This document shows positions 1 through 6,149 of a stretch of DNA of 7,757 nucleotides, piece by piece. Made by a program: the position numbers and the translations under genes. The DNA is taken from positions 1-7,757 of the forward strand of contig CAMWIG010000091.1 of the NCBI GenBank assembly GCA_947174295.1. The letters are read 5' to 3'. The DNA comes from an uncultured Alistipes sp. Lineage in GTDB: Bacteria; Bacteroidota; Bacteroidia; Bacteroidales; Rikenellaceae. The notes under the pieces were generated by a model. It did no database searches. It was not told the origin of the DNA and worked only from the letters and a program-made list of their open reading frames with translations. The stretch's first letter is position 1, and each line of letters begins with the position of its first letter.

Positions 1-963
1 GCGGATGAATCCCTTCTCGAAGTCGGTGTGGATAATTCCGGCCGTCTGCGGCGCCTTCATGCCCTTGGAGTAAGTCCATGCGCGCGTCTCGTCGGCACCG
101 GTGGTGAAGAACGTTTCGAGATCGAGCAATTTGTAGGCCGATTTTATCAGTCGCGCCACGCCCGACTCCGTGAGTCCGATCTCTTCGAGGAACATCTGAC
201 GCTCCTCGTACTCCTCCAACTCGGCGATGTCGGCCTCGGTTGCCGCGGCGATGACGAGCATCTCGGCGTTCTCGTCGGCGATGGCCTCGCGAACGGCCTC
301 GGTGTAGGCATTTCCCGTGACGGCGCTCTTCTCGTCGACGTTGCAGACATAGAGCACCGGCTTGTCGGTCAGCAGATTGAGGTCGACCAGCAGCTTGCGG
401 TCGTCCTTGTCCAGCTCCACGGTGCGGGCGCTGCGGCCCTGCTCCAACACGGCCTTGTACTGCAACAGCAGCTCCACGGCACGCTTGGCAGCCTTGTCGC
501 CGCCCACGGCCGCCTGCTTCTGAGTCTTGGCAAGACGGTTCTCGATGGTCTCCAAATCTTTCAGTTGAAGCTCCGTGTCGATGATTCCCTTGTCGCGCAC
601 GGGGTCGACGGTGCCGTCCACGTGGGTGATGTTGCCGTTGTCGAAACAGCGCAGCACGTGAATTATCGCATTCGTGTTGCGAATGTTGGCGAGAAACTTG
701 TTGCCCAGACCTTCGCCTTTCGACGCGCCCTTCACCAGACCGGCGATGTCGACGATTTCGATGGTCGTCGGAACCACGCGCTTCGGATTGTCGATTTCGG
801 CCAGACGCACCAGACGCTGGTCGGGAACGGTTATTACGCCCACATTGGGCTCGATAGTACAGAATGGGAAATTGGCAGCCTGAGCCTTGGCGTTGGACAG
901 GCAGTTGAACAGAGTCGATTTACCGACATTGGGCAAGCCGACGATACCGCATTGTAAAGCCAT
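1..963 (-). CDS. ychF: Redox-regulated/ribosome-associated ATPase YchF (OLA1 family), 3' end cut by window edge
   Basis: This is a TRAFAC-class P-loop NTPase of the Obg/YchF group. In this family the protein prefers ATP over GTP, binds ribosomes and modulates translation initiation and stress responses in the cytoplasm. The 321 visible residues begin MALQCGIVGLPNVGKST. The P-loop is G9-LPNVGKS-T17, the G3 motif is D72-IAG-75 followed by the family's Gly/Lys-rich stretch VKGASKGEGLGN (77-88), and the G4 position reads NVDE (208-211) instead of NKxD, as expected for an ATP-preferring YchF. A coiled-coil insertion spans roughly 130-200. The TGS domain starts near residue 285 (LETFFTTGADETRAWT) and is interrupted at residue 321. 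The family is usually about 365 residues, so roughly 45 are missing. The start is fixed by the N-terminal motif. No Shine-Dalgarno is visible. The gene is divergent from the operon beginning at 1608 and is preceded by tandem promoter-bearing repeats. Confidence 0.97.
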   Translation of the reverse strand, partial: MALQCGIVGLPNVGKSTLFNCLSNAKAQAANFPFCTIEPNVGVITVPDQRLVRLAEIDNPKRVVPTTIEIVDIAGLVKGASKGEGLGNKFLANIRNTNAIIHVLRCFDNGNITHVDGTVDPVRDKGIIDTELQLKDLETIENRLAKTQKQAAVGGDKAAKRAVELLLQYKAVLEQGRSARTVELDKDDRKLLVDLNLLTDKPVLYVCNVDEKSAVTGNAYTEAVREAIADENAEMLVIAAATEADIAELEEYEERQMFLEEIGLTESGVARLIKSAYKLLDLETFFTTGADETRAWTYSKGMKAPQTAGIIHTDFEKGFIR

Positions 964-1037
964 GAATATAAGTTATTTCGTTTTATCTTTCGTATGTCGT
1001 GCGACGGCAACGGGCCATATCGCACCGAATTATTTTA

Positions 1038-1068
1038 CAAAGATACGAATAAGCGAGCGCAAAAGCAA
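1038..1068 (-). promoter_or_regulatory. Proximal ychF promoter (Bacteroidota sigma-ABfr type)
   Basis: On the minus strand the -7 element TATCTTTG (1038-1045) matches TAnnTTTG exactly. TTG of the -33 element lies at 1066-1068, separated by 20 bases, the spacing usual for Bacteroidota primary sigma promoters. Transcription would start near 1031 and give a leader of about 68 nt before the ychF ATG at 963. It sits in the first unit of the tandem repeat. It is the most likely functional promoter because it is closest to the gene. Confidence 0.75.
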
Positions 1069-1111
1069 GTTTACTTGCATTTTGCCGAGCGAGAGTATCT
1101 AAGGCGACAGC

Positions 1112-1143
1112 CAAAGATACGAATAAGCGAGTGCAATGCCAAA
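1112..1143 (-). promoter_or_regulatory. Second promoter copy, repeat unit 2, toward ychF
   Basis: The minus strand carries TTTG (1140-1143), 20 bases, then TATCTTTG (1112-1119). This is a full match to the Bacteroidota -33/-7 consensus and lies exactly 74 bases upstream of the proximal copy. If active, it would add a transcript reading through repeat unit 1. Confidence 0.55.
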
Positions 1144-1185
1144 TTTATTCGAGCATTGCCGAGCGGGAGTGTCTAAGGCGACAGC

Positions 1186-1217
1186 CAAAGATACGAATAA
1201 GCGAGCGCAATGCCAAA
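1186..1217 (-). promoter_or_regulatory. Third promoter copy, repeat unit 3, toward ychF
   Basis: The minus strand carries TTTG (1214-1217), 20 bases, then TATCTTTG (1186-1193), identical in layout to the copy in unit 2. In unit 4 a one-base deletion (CAAAGTACG at 1260-1268 instead of CAAAGATACG) breaks the -7 element, so the series of intact promoters ends here. Confidence 0.5.
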
Positions 1218-1328
1218 TTTATTCGAGCATTGCCGAGCGGGAGTGTCTAAGGCGACAACCAAAGTACGCATAAGCGAGTGCAATGCCAAATTTATTTAAG
1301 CATTGCCGAGCGGGAGTATCTAAGGCGA

Positions 1329-1441
1329 ACGTTTTCGATAAGCCGAGCGCAATAGAGCTTGCTCGGATTGCCGAGGCGAGAAAACGAAGAATGAAATTCA
1401 AGTCGAAGATACGAATAATCGAATTCAATATTGCCGTTCGG
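1329..1441. repeat. Two decayed copies of the 74-bp repeat
   Basis: Beyond the fourth unit, the segment 1336-1380 (CGATAAGCCGAGCGCAAT then ATTGCCGAGGCGAG) aligns with the middle of the 74-base unit. The segment 1405-1441 (GAAGATACGAATAATCGAA then TTGCCGTTCGGA) aligns with its beginning and middle. Both keep an inverted repeat at the core position despite sequence change: GCAAT-A-GAGC-TT-GCTC-GG-ATTGC at 1349-1371, and the palindrome CAATATTG at 1426-1433. Their -7 boxes are degenerate (TATCTTCG on the minus strand near 1410), so they probably lack promoter activity. Confidence 0.65.
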
Positions 1442-1446
1442 AGGGC

Positions 1447-1514
1447 GGCTGCATCCAGGACGAGGCATTATCGGAGCGACCCCGTCAGGTTCAAATTCGA
1501 GGTCCCCGGCAGCC
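1447..1514. other. GC-rich foldable intergenic block, function unknown
   Basis: This stretch lies between the repeat array and the operon promoter and has no convincing ORF. It can fold into an interrupted rod: GGCTG (1447-1451) with CAGCC (1510-1514), CC (1455-1456) with GG (1508-1509), and GGAC (1458-1461) with GTCC (1502-1505). No upstream TAnnTTTG promoter on the plus strand was found for it. It could be an RNA leader, a small RNA or simply GC-rich spacer, and I cannot decide between these. Confidence 0.2.
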
Positions 1515-1530
1515 ATCGGCAACAGCATCG

Positions 1531-1562
1531 AACGCCATTTCAAAACCGCTTATTATGGCGTT
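1531..1562. repeat. 8-bp inverted repeat overlapping the operon's -33 region
   Basis: AACGCCAT (1531-1538) and ATGGCGTT (1555-1562) are perfect reverse complements around a 16-base spacer. A run of seven T follows at 1569-1575. The right arm coincides with the -33 position of the promoter at 1578-1585. It may be an operator for a dimeric regulator. Alternatively it is a hairpin terminator insulating the operon from upstream transcription, although the T run starts six bases after the stem and the loop is long. Confidence 0.5.
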
Positions 1563-1585
1563 TACGGATTTTTTTCATACATTTG
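1555..1585 (+). promoter_or_regulatory. Promoter of the five-gene operon
   Basis: TACATTTG at 1578-1585 matches TAnnTTTG. Twenty bases upstream, at 1555-1557, stands ATG where TTG is expected, so the -33 element is weak, as is common in the phylum. Transcription would start near 1591-1592, giving a leader of about 16 nt before the ATG at 1608. No other strong match lies between the repeats and the gene. Confidence 0.65.
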
Positions 1586-1607
1586 TAAGCTATAACAATG
1601 ATTGATT

Positions 1608-3473
1608 ATGAATCGTGAGCATATATACGACGAACTTTCCCGCCTGACGGCACTCGCCGACGGATGGCGCAGGGCGGCCGAAATCCCGGCCATAGAGCGC
1701 GACCTGATGCTTTCGCGCCTGCGCGAACTCTACGGCTCGCTGGTATTCGAAACCGCCGCGGCATACGCCGAGCCCGGCTTCGCAGCCGCGGCTGCCGCCG
1801 AGGAGGACGAGACGAACGAGATAATCGACATCGTGCTCGACGACGTCTTCGAGGAGCCGACGGAACAGCCCGCCGAAGAGTCGGAATTCCGGGACGACAG
1901 TGCTGCGACACAGCCCGCTGCGAACGAAGAGCCCGAAGATTCGGAGGAGGAGTCGCTGCCCGAGATAGAGGTAGAGATAGTGACGGATTTCGAATCGGCT
2001 TTCGCCGACGACACCGATGCGGAGAGCGATTCGTCGCAGGGCGAGGAGCCGCACGCACACAGACCGGCCGAAAGCGAATTCGCGAACGAACCGTCGGAAT
2101 CGGCGGCAGCGGCCATCGAGACCGAAGAGCGGCAGGCGGAAACCGAAGAGGCCGCAGCTGCCGGAAGCGGCGCACGGACCGAAACCGAGGTCGTACCGGC
2201 CGGCGGATTCGAACCCGAACATGAAGAAGTCGCGACATTCGCATCCCATCGCTTCGGAGAGTCGGAAGACGACGCGCAGGCCGCAACCGAGACATGGCCG
2301 GCAACGGAGTACGACGAACCGGCCGTGGAGTTCGAAATAACAGAAGAGGAACATAACGAGCCGGCAGAGGAGAGCGCGGCCGTGCAGTTCGCCGCGGAGC
2401 CTGCCGGCGAGCCGACGAACGGCAGCGACATTCCGACGGCAGCTGCCGATGATGAGACGGAGGAGGAATACGCACCTCGATTCGTTACGGAAGAGTCGCC
2501 CGAGCCGGCAGAGGAGAGCGCAGCCGTGCAGTTCGCCGCGGACGAGACGGACGAACCAGAGTTCATAGTGGAGCTCGAACCCGCTCCGACCGAGACAATC
2601 CCGGCGGAGACAATCCCGACCGAAACAGCCATGGAAGAGGCAGTCCCGGAGGAGACGATTTCGGCGGAAGAGCCGGCGGAAGAGGAGGATTCCGAGCCCG
2701 AATTCATCGTCGAGCCTGCGCCCGCCGCAGTCGAAAATCCTGCGGCGGCGGAGCCCGGAAACGGCGATACGGCCTCGCAGCAGAACAACCTGTTCGGATT
2801 CGACCCCGTAGCGGCGCCGCGCCGTTCGCGACATCGCATGATATCGCTCTACGACGACGACCTTTTCGAGCGCATTCCCGTGCGCAAGGCAGACAAACCG
2901 GCCGCATCCGACGACAACCCGCAGTTCGAAGTGGTGGCACCGCCCGCACACGAACCGACCCCGCAGCCGGACCCCGAAGAGACGGATATTATCGTTGAGA
3001 TATCGCCAAACGACAGCGAGATGCCGCAAGCACCGAAGGCCGGCGACAGCGGACGAATCGCAGAGTTCATCGTCGACGACGGACCGCAGACGATGTCCGG
3101 CGCAGAGTCGTTCCGCAGCGGAGCTCCCGCCGCTCCCGCCGAGCCGGCGAAGGTGGTGCTGGGCGACGTTCTCGGCAGCGACCGCCGCACCCTCGGCGAA
3201 AGCATGGCCGACAGCCGCGCCACTACGGCCGACGCACTGGCCCACACTCCCGTTCGCAATCTGTCGGGTGCGCTCAGCATCGGCGACCGATACCGCATAG
3301 AGTCGGAGCTCTTCGGCGGCGATGCCGAGCTCTGCCGCCGAACACTCGAAAAACTCGACGGCATGGAGTCGCTCGACGACGCGGTGATATACATCGAGGA
3401 GCACTTCTCGTGGCACCCCAGCTCCGAGGCGGCATGTATGATAATGGAACTTCTCGAACGCAAATTCAGCTGA
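1608..3473 (+). CDS. Large acidic low-complexity protein with conserved termini, unknown function
   Basis: The product is 621 residues from ATG 1608; an in-frame TTG at 1602 would add two residues but is the less likely start. The N-terminal 50 residues (MNREHIYDELSRL, then IERDLMLSRLRELYGSLVF) look helical. Residues 55-400 are an acidic stretch rich in Glu, Ala, Pro, Asp and Thr with few hydrophobic residues, probably disordered. A short ordered segment (MISLYDDDLFERIPV) begins at 411. The last 104 residues from L518 look folded, with ISLGDRYRI-like LSIGDRYRIESELFGGDAEL and a C-terminal FSWHPSSEAACMIMELLERKF. From memory, Bacteroidota hypothetical proteins share this ending, but I cannot name a family. 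There is no signal peptide, membrane segment or catalytic motif. The middle contains an internal duplication. It is first in the operon, seven bases before rsmI. A scaffold or interaction role is inference only. Confidence 0.85.
   Translation: MNREHIYDELSRLTALADGWRRAAEIPAIERDLMLSRLRELYGSLVFETAAAYAEPGFAAAAAAEEDETNEIIDIVLDDVFEEPTEQPAEESEFRDDSAATQPAANEEPEDSEEESLPEIEVEIVTDFESAFADDTDAESDSSQGEEPHAHRPAESEFANEPSESAAAAIETEERQAETEEAAAAGSGARTETEVVPAGGFEPEHEEVATFASHRFGESEDDAQAATETWPATEYDEPAVEFEITEEEHNEPAEESAAVQFAAEPAGEPTNGSDIPTAAADDETEEEYAPRFVTEESPEPAEESAAVQFAADETDEPEFIVELEPAPTETIPAETIPTETAMEEAVPEETISAEEPAEEEDSEPEFIVEPAPAAVENPAAAEPGNGDTASQQNNLFGFDPVAAPRRSRHRMISLYDDDLFERIPVRKADKPAASDDNPQFEVVAPPAHEPTPQPDPEETDIIVEISPNDSEMPQAPKAGDSGRIAEFIVDDGPQTMSGAESFRSGAPAAPAEPAKVVLGDVLGSDRRTLGESMADSRATTADALAHTPVRNLSGALSIGDRYRIESELFGGDAELCRRTLEKLDGMESLDDAVIYIEEHFSWHPSSEAACMIMELLERKFS
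2358..2398 (+). repeat. Internal direct repeat, copy 1
   Basis: This 41-base stretch encodes EPAEESAAVQFAA plus the start of the next codon. It matches 2502-2542 with a single difference (G/A in an Ala codon), 144 bases or 48 codons apart and in frame. It points to a fairly recent duplication within the disordered part of the acidic protein. Confidence 0.9.
2502..2542 (+). repeat. Internal direct repeat, copy 2
   Basis: This is the second copy of the 41-base in-frame repeat. A looser protein repeat follows it: EPEFIVELEPAP just downstream recurs as EPEFIVEPAPAA near 2695-2730, and AEFIVDDGP recurs near 3060. The linker therefore seems built from recycled short acidic modules. Confidence 0.9.
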
Positions 3474-3480
3474 CAACGCA

Positions 3481-4176
3481 ATGTCGAAACTCTACATAGT
3501 ACCCACTCCGATAGGAAACCTCGACGACATCACCCTGCGCGCCGTGAAGGTGTTGCAGGAGGTCGATTTCATCCTCGCCGAGGATACGCGCACAACGTCG
3601 TTTCTGCTGCATCATCTCGGCATAGAGAAGCCGCTGCGCTCGCATCACAAATTCAACGAACACGCCACGGTAGCCATGGTGGCCGAGAGCATAGCCGCCG
3701 GACGCACCGTGGCTCTGGTCTCCGACGCCGGCACGCCCGGAATCTCCGACCCCGGATTTCTGCTCGTGCGCACATGCGTGGAGGCCGGCATCGAGGTCGA
3801 GACGCTCCCGGGAGCCACGGCATTCGTTCCGGCACTGGTGCAGAGCGGATTCCCGTGCGACAAATTCTGCTTCGAGGGCTTCCTGCCCCAGAAGAAGGGG
3901 CGCTCCAAGCGTTTGCAGGAGCTCGCCGACGAGGAGCGCACCATCATACTCTACGAATCGCCGTTCCGGGTGGTGAAGTGTCTCGAACAGCTCGCCGAGG
4001 CTATGGGCGGCGACCGCCGCGTGTCGGTGTCGCGCGAGCTCACCAAGAAGTTCGAACAGACCGTGCGCGGCACGATAGAGGAGGTGATTGCGCACTTCCG
4101 CGCCACGGAGCCGCGCGGCGAGTTCGTCATCGTCGTGGCCGGCCGCCCCAAGAACCGTAAAAACGACGAGCAATGA
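3481..4176 (+). CDS. rsmI: 16S rRNA (cytidine(1402)-2'-O)-methyltransferase RsmI
   Basis: RsmI uses S-adenosylmethionine to methylate the 2'-hydroxyl of C1402 in the decoding centre of 16S rRNA. It belongs to the tetrapyrrole methylase fold family. Diagnostic motifs are LYIVPTPIGNLDDITLRA near the N-terminus, AEDTRTT (34-40), the glycine-rich SAM site SDAGTPGISDPG and the LPGATAFVPALVQSGFP region. The C-terminal half has YESPFR, SRELTKKFE and the terminal GEFVIVVAGRP strand. At 231 residues it is shorter than the roughly 286-residue E. coli protein and lacks the extra C-terminal domain, which is usual for Bacteroidota. It starts seven bases after the acidic-protein gene and its stop overlaps the next start (ATGA at 4173-4176), so translation of the two is probably coupled. 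Confidence 0.97.
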   Translation: MSKLYIVPTPIGNLDDITLRAVKVLQEVDFILAEDTRTTSFLLHHLGIEKPLRSHHKFNEHATVAMVAESIAAGRTVALVSDAGTPGISDPGFLLVRTCVEAGIEVETLPGATAFVPALVQSGFPCDKFCFEGFLPQKKGRSKRLQELADEERTIILYESPFRVVKCLEQLAEAMGGDRRVSVSRELTKKFEQTVRGTIEEVIAHFRATEPRGEFVIVVAGRPKNRKNDEQ

Positions 4177-5120
4177 GACGCAACGCCCACGTAAAGCTCA
4201 ATCCGTGGCAGAAGATTCTCTACGGAATGATGTTCGCGCTCTGCAAGGCCGTAGCCGTACTGCCCTACTTCGTTCGCTACCGCATCCTCGGCAACGCGCT
4301 CTACTTCCTCTTCCATCACTGCCTGCACTACCGCAGGCGCGTAATCATGGAGAATCTCCGGACGTCGTTTCCCGAACGCAGCGAAGAGGAGCTGCGCGAG
4401 ATATGCCGCCGGTTCTACCTCACACTCGCCGACATCATCATCGACACGCTCAGCATGGCCGCCATGAGCGACGAGGAGTGCCGCCGCCACATAATCTTCG
4501 AGAACGGAGAGCAGGTGGCCGAAGCGACCCGCGGCCGCGGATTCGTCGGACTGCTCGCCCACTTCGGCTGCTGGGAATACTGCCAGTTCTGGGGTCTCGC
4601 ATTCCCGTGGCAGACTTCGATTTCGGTGTACCATCCGCTGGAAAATCCCGTATTCGAGAAGCTGTTCCGCCGTCTGCGCCGCCGAACGGGTGCGGTGACC
4701 ATACCCAAGGAGGAGCTCATGCGCTTCTATCTCCACCACCGATACACGGGCTACAAGGGTACGGACATGGCACTGGGGCTGATTGCCGACCAGAGTCCGC
4801 ATGTCTATGCCGGAAGTCATTGGTTCAGGTTTCTGAACCACGACACCGTATTCTACGAGGGCGGCGCGAAGATTGCCGTCAAGTGCAATGTCCCGGTATA
4901 TTTCTTCTGCCTCGAACGCGTTCGACGCGGATACTACACGACCCGCTGCGAAATGCTCTACGACGGACAGGAGCCGATAACGGAGGTCGAAATTACGGAA
5001 CGATATGTGCGCAGGCTCGAACAGATGATTCGCCGCACGCCCGAGCTGTGGCTCTGGTCGCACCGCCGGTGGAAACACCGCAAACCGGCCGAACGCGAAA
5101 CCTACGGCACAGCCGAATAG
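4173..5120 (+). CDS. LpxL/HtrB-family lipid A biosynthesis acyltransferase
   Basis: This 315-residue protein is a member of the lysophospholipid acyltransferase superfamily, Lip_A_acyltrans branch. Such enzymes add a secondary acyl chain from acyl-ACP to the lipid A precursor at the inner membrane's cytoplasmic face. A hydrophobic, Trp/Arg-flanked N-terminal segment (about 15-50) suits membrane anchoring. The catalytic HX4E motif is H130-FGCW-E135, inside LLAHFGCWEY. The conserved GLIADQSP block lies at 202-209 and the family's terminal ELWLWSHRRWKHRKP at 291-305. Length matches the roughly 300 residues typical of LpxL. The start is set by the ATGA overlap with rsmI. The following glycosyltransferase suits an envelope role. 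Donor and acceptor cannot be told from the sequence; acylation of another envelope lipid, such as an aminolipid, remains possible. Confidence 0.92.
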   Translation: MRRNAHVKLNPWQKILYGMMFALCKAVAVLPYFVRYRILGNALYFLFHHCLHYRRRVIMENLRTSFPERSEEELREICRRFYLTLADIIIDTLSMAAMSDEECRRHIIFENGEQVAEATRGRGFVGLLAHFGCWEYCQFWGLAFPWQTSISVYHPLENPVFEKLFRRLRRRTGAVTIPKEELMRFYLHHRYTGYKGTDMALGLIADQSPHVYAGSHWFRFLNHDTVFYEGGAKIAVKCNVPVYFFCLERVRRGYYTTRCEMLYDGQEPITEVEITERYVRRLEQMIRRTPELWLWSHRRWKHRKPAERETYGTAE

Positions 5121-5138
5121 CACCGAACAGCACACGCC

Positions 5139-6149
5139 ATGCCATCCGTCAAAGTCGTCATACTCAATTGGAACGGAGAACGCCACCTTGCGCGTTTTCT
5201 GCCTTCGGTGGTGCGCAACACCCCGGAGCATGCCGGCATCGTCGTGGCCGACAACGGCTCGACGGACGGTTCATTGGAGCTCCTCGCACGCGAATTTCCG
5301 ACGGTGGAGGTCATCCGTCTCGACCGCAACTACGGCTTCGCCGAGGGTTACAACCGCGCCATGCGCCACATCGACTCCGACTACGCCGTACTGCTCAACT
5401 CCGACGTCGAGACACCCGACGGATGGCTCGCGCCGCTCGTCGAGACGCTGAACGCCGACCCCGAAGTGGCTGCCGTGGCGCCGAAGCTGCTGTCGGAGAA
5501 GCACCGCGACGAGTTCGAATACGCCGGTGCATCGGGAGGATTCATCGACATGTTCGGCTATCCGTTCTGCCGCGGCCGCATACTGCGCAGCATCGAGCGC
5601 GACGAGGGGCAGTACGACGACGCCCGCGACGTTTTCTGGGCCACGGGCGCAGCGTTCTGCTGCCGCACGGACGTATTCCGCACGCTCGGCGGGTTCGACG
5701 GCGACTTCTTCGCACACATGGAGGAGATCGACCTCTGCTGGCGCATGCAGCTCGCCGGCTGGCGCATACGCATCGAGCCGCGCAGCCGCGTCTATCACCT
5801 GGGCGGCGGCACGCTCTCGACGACATCGCCGCAGAAGATATTCTACAACCACCGCAACAACCTCGCGATGCTCTACAAGTGCGCCCCCGCCTGGCAGCGC
5901 GCGCTGGTGGCCGTCGTGCGGCCGATGCTCGACCTGCTGGCCGCACTCTCCTACCTCGGCTCGGGCAACGTCGCCGGATTCCGCGCCGTGGGCCGCGCGT
6001 GGGCCGAGTTCATCCGCGAGCACGGGGCTCTCGCCGAAAAGCGCCGCGCGGTACGCGCCTCGTGCCGTCGTGAATCGCACGAAATATACCGCGGGTCGAT
6101 TCTGCTGCGCTACACCTTCGGCCTGCGCCGGTTCGGAAGACTCCTATGA
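5139..6149 (+). CDS. Family 2 glycosyltransferase (GT-A, rhamnosyltransferase WbbL-like)
   Basis: This 336-residue inverting GT-A enzyme transfers a sugar from a nucleotide donor to a glycan or lipid-linked acceptor. VKVVILNWNGERHL opens the nucleotide-binding fold, with DNGSTDGS at 38-45 and RNYGFAEGYN at 63-72. The metal-binding DxD equivalent is N87-S-D89 in LLNSDVE. WATGAAFCCRTDVFRTLGGF (167-186) and the acceptor-side E195-E-I-D198 (HMEEIDLCWR) with H220 are typical of the WbbL-like subfamily. The C-terminal 90 residues are basic, with one hydrophobic stretch (255-273) that may sit on the membrane. It follows the acyltransferase gene by 18 bases and its stop overlaps the DUF5131 start. 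The likely role is LPS or another cell-surface glycan. The specific sugar is unknown, and no neighbouring polysaccharide genes narrow it. Confidence 0.93.
   Translation: MPSVKVVILNWNGERHLARFLPSVVRNTPEHAGIVVADNGSTDGSLELLAREFPTVEVIRLDRNYGFAEGYNRAMRHIDSDYAVLLNSDVETPDGWLAPLVETLNADPEVAAVAPKLLSEKHRDEFEYAGASGGFIDMFGYPFCRGRILRSIERDEGQYDDARDVFWATGAAFCCRTDVFRTLGGFDGDFFAHMEEIDLCWRMQLAGWRIRIEPRSRVYHLGGGTLSTTSPQKIFYNHRNNLAMLYKCAPAWQRALVAVVRPMLDLLAALSYLGSGNVAGFRAVGRAWAEFIREHGALAEKRRAVRASCRRESHEIYRGSILLRYTFGLRRFGRLL

Larger units (their letters stand above)
1039..1328. repeat. Tandem array of 74-bp units, about four copies
   Basis: Units start at 1039, 1113, 1187 and 1261 with AAAGATACGAATAAGCGAG or a close variant, and end with GAGTRTCTAAGGCGACARCC. 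The first three are exactly 74 bases. The fourth has a one-base deletion and loses similarity after 1328. Units 2 and 3 are nearly identical, while unit 1 has a different central core. Each centre holds an inverted repeat: GCAAGT/ACTTGC in unit 1 (1065-1070/1073-1078), and GCAATGC/GCATTGC in unit 2 (1133-1139/1153-1159) and unit 3 (1207-1213/1227-1233). No protein is convincingly encoded. The array lies between divergent genes and supplies ychF promoter elements on the minus strand. Confidence 0.93.

Noticed and set aside
28..957. Plus-strand 309-residue ORF
   Set aside because: It is the mirror of ychF, whose minus-strand reading contains the P-loop, G3 and TGS features and simply runs off the left edge.
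1039..1328. CRISPR array
   Set aside because: The units are contiguous 74-base repeats without unique spacers, and no cas gene is present.
1480..1505. tRNA T-arm (GGTTCAAATTC)
   Set aside because: The flanking bases do not form the five-base T stem and no acceptor, D or anticodon arms are found around it.
1470..1530. Signal recognition particle RNA
   Set aside because: CCCCGTCAGG followed later by GGCAGCC recalls SRP RNA helix 8, but the CCGGAAGG tetraloop region that should separate them is absent, so the likeness is probably chance.
1219..1588. Short ORFs inside the repeat array
   Set aside because: They are products of the repeated 74-base units and extend into unrelated sequence; there is no start context and no conserved motif.
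1590..3476. 628-residue antisense ORF over the acidic-protein gene
   Set aside because: It is codon-aligned with the plus-strand gene and open only because TTA, CTA and TCA are unused there. Its translation is rich in Arg, Leu, Cys and Gly with no domain, while the plus frame has conserved ends, a promoter and operon context.
3466..4173. Antisense ORF opposite rsmI
   Set aside because: This is the same codon-aligned mirror effect; the plus strand encodes clear RsmI motifs.
4088..6073. Plus-strand 661-residue ORF spanning two genes
   Set aside because: Its Arg/Pro/His-rich translation is an out-of-frame reading across the acyltransferase and glycosyltransferase genes, which have strong family motifs.
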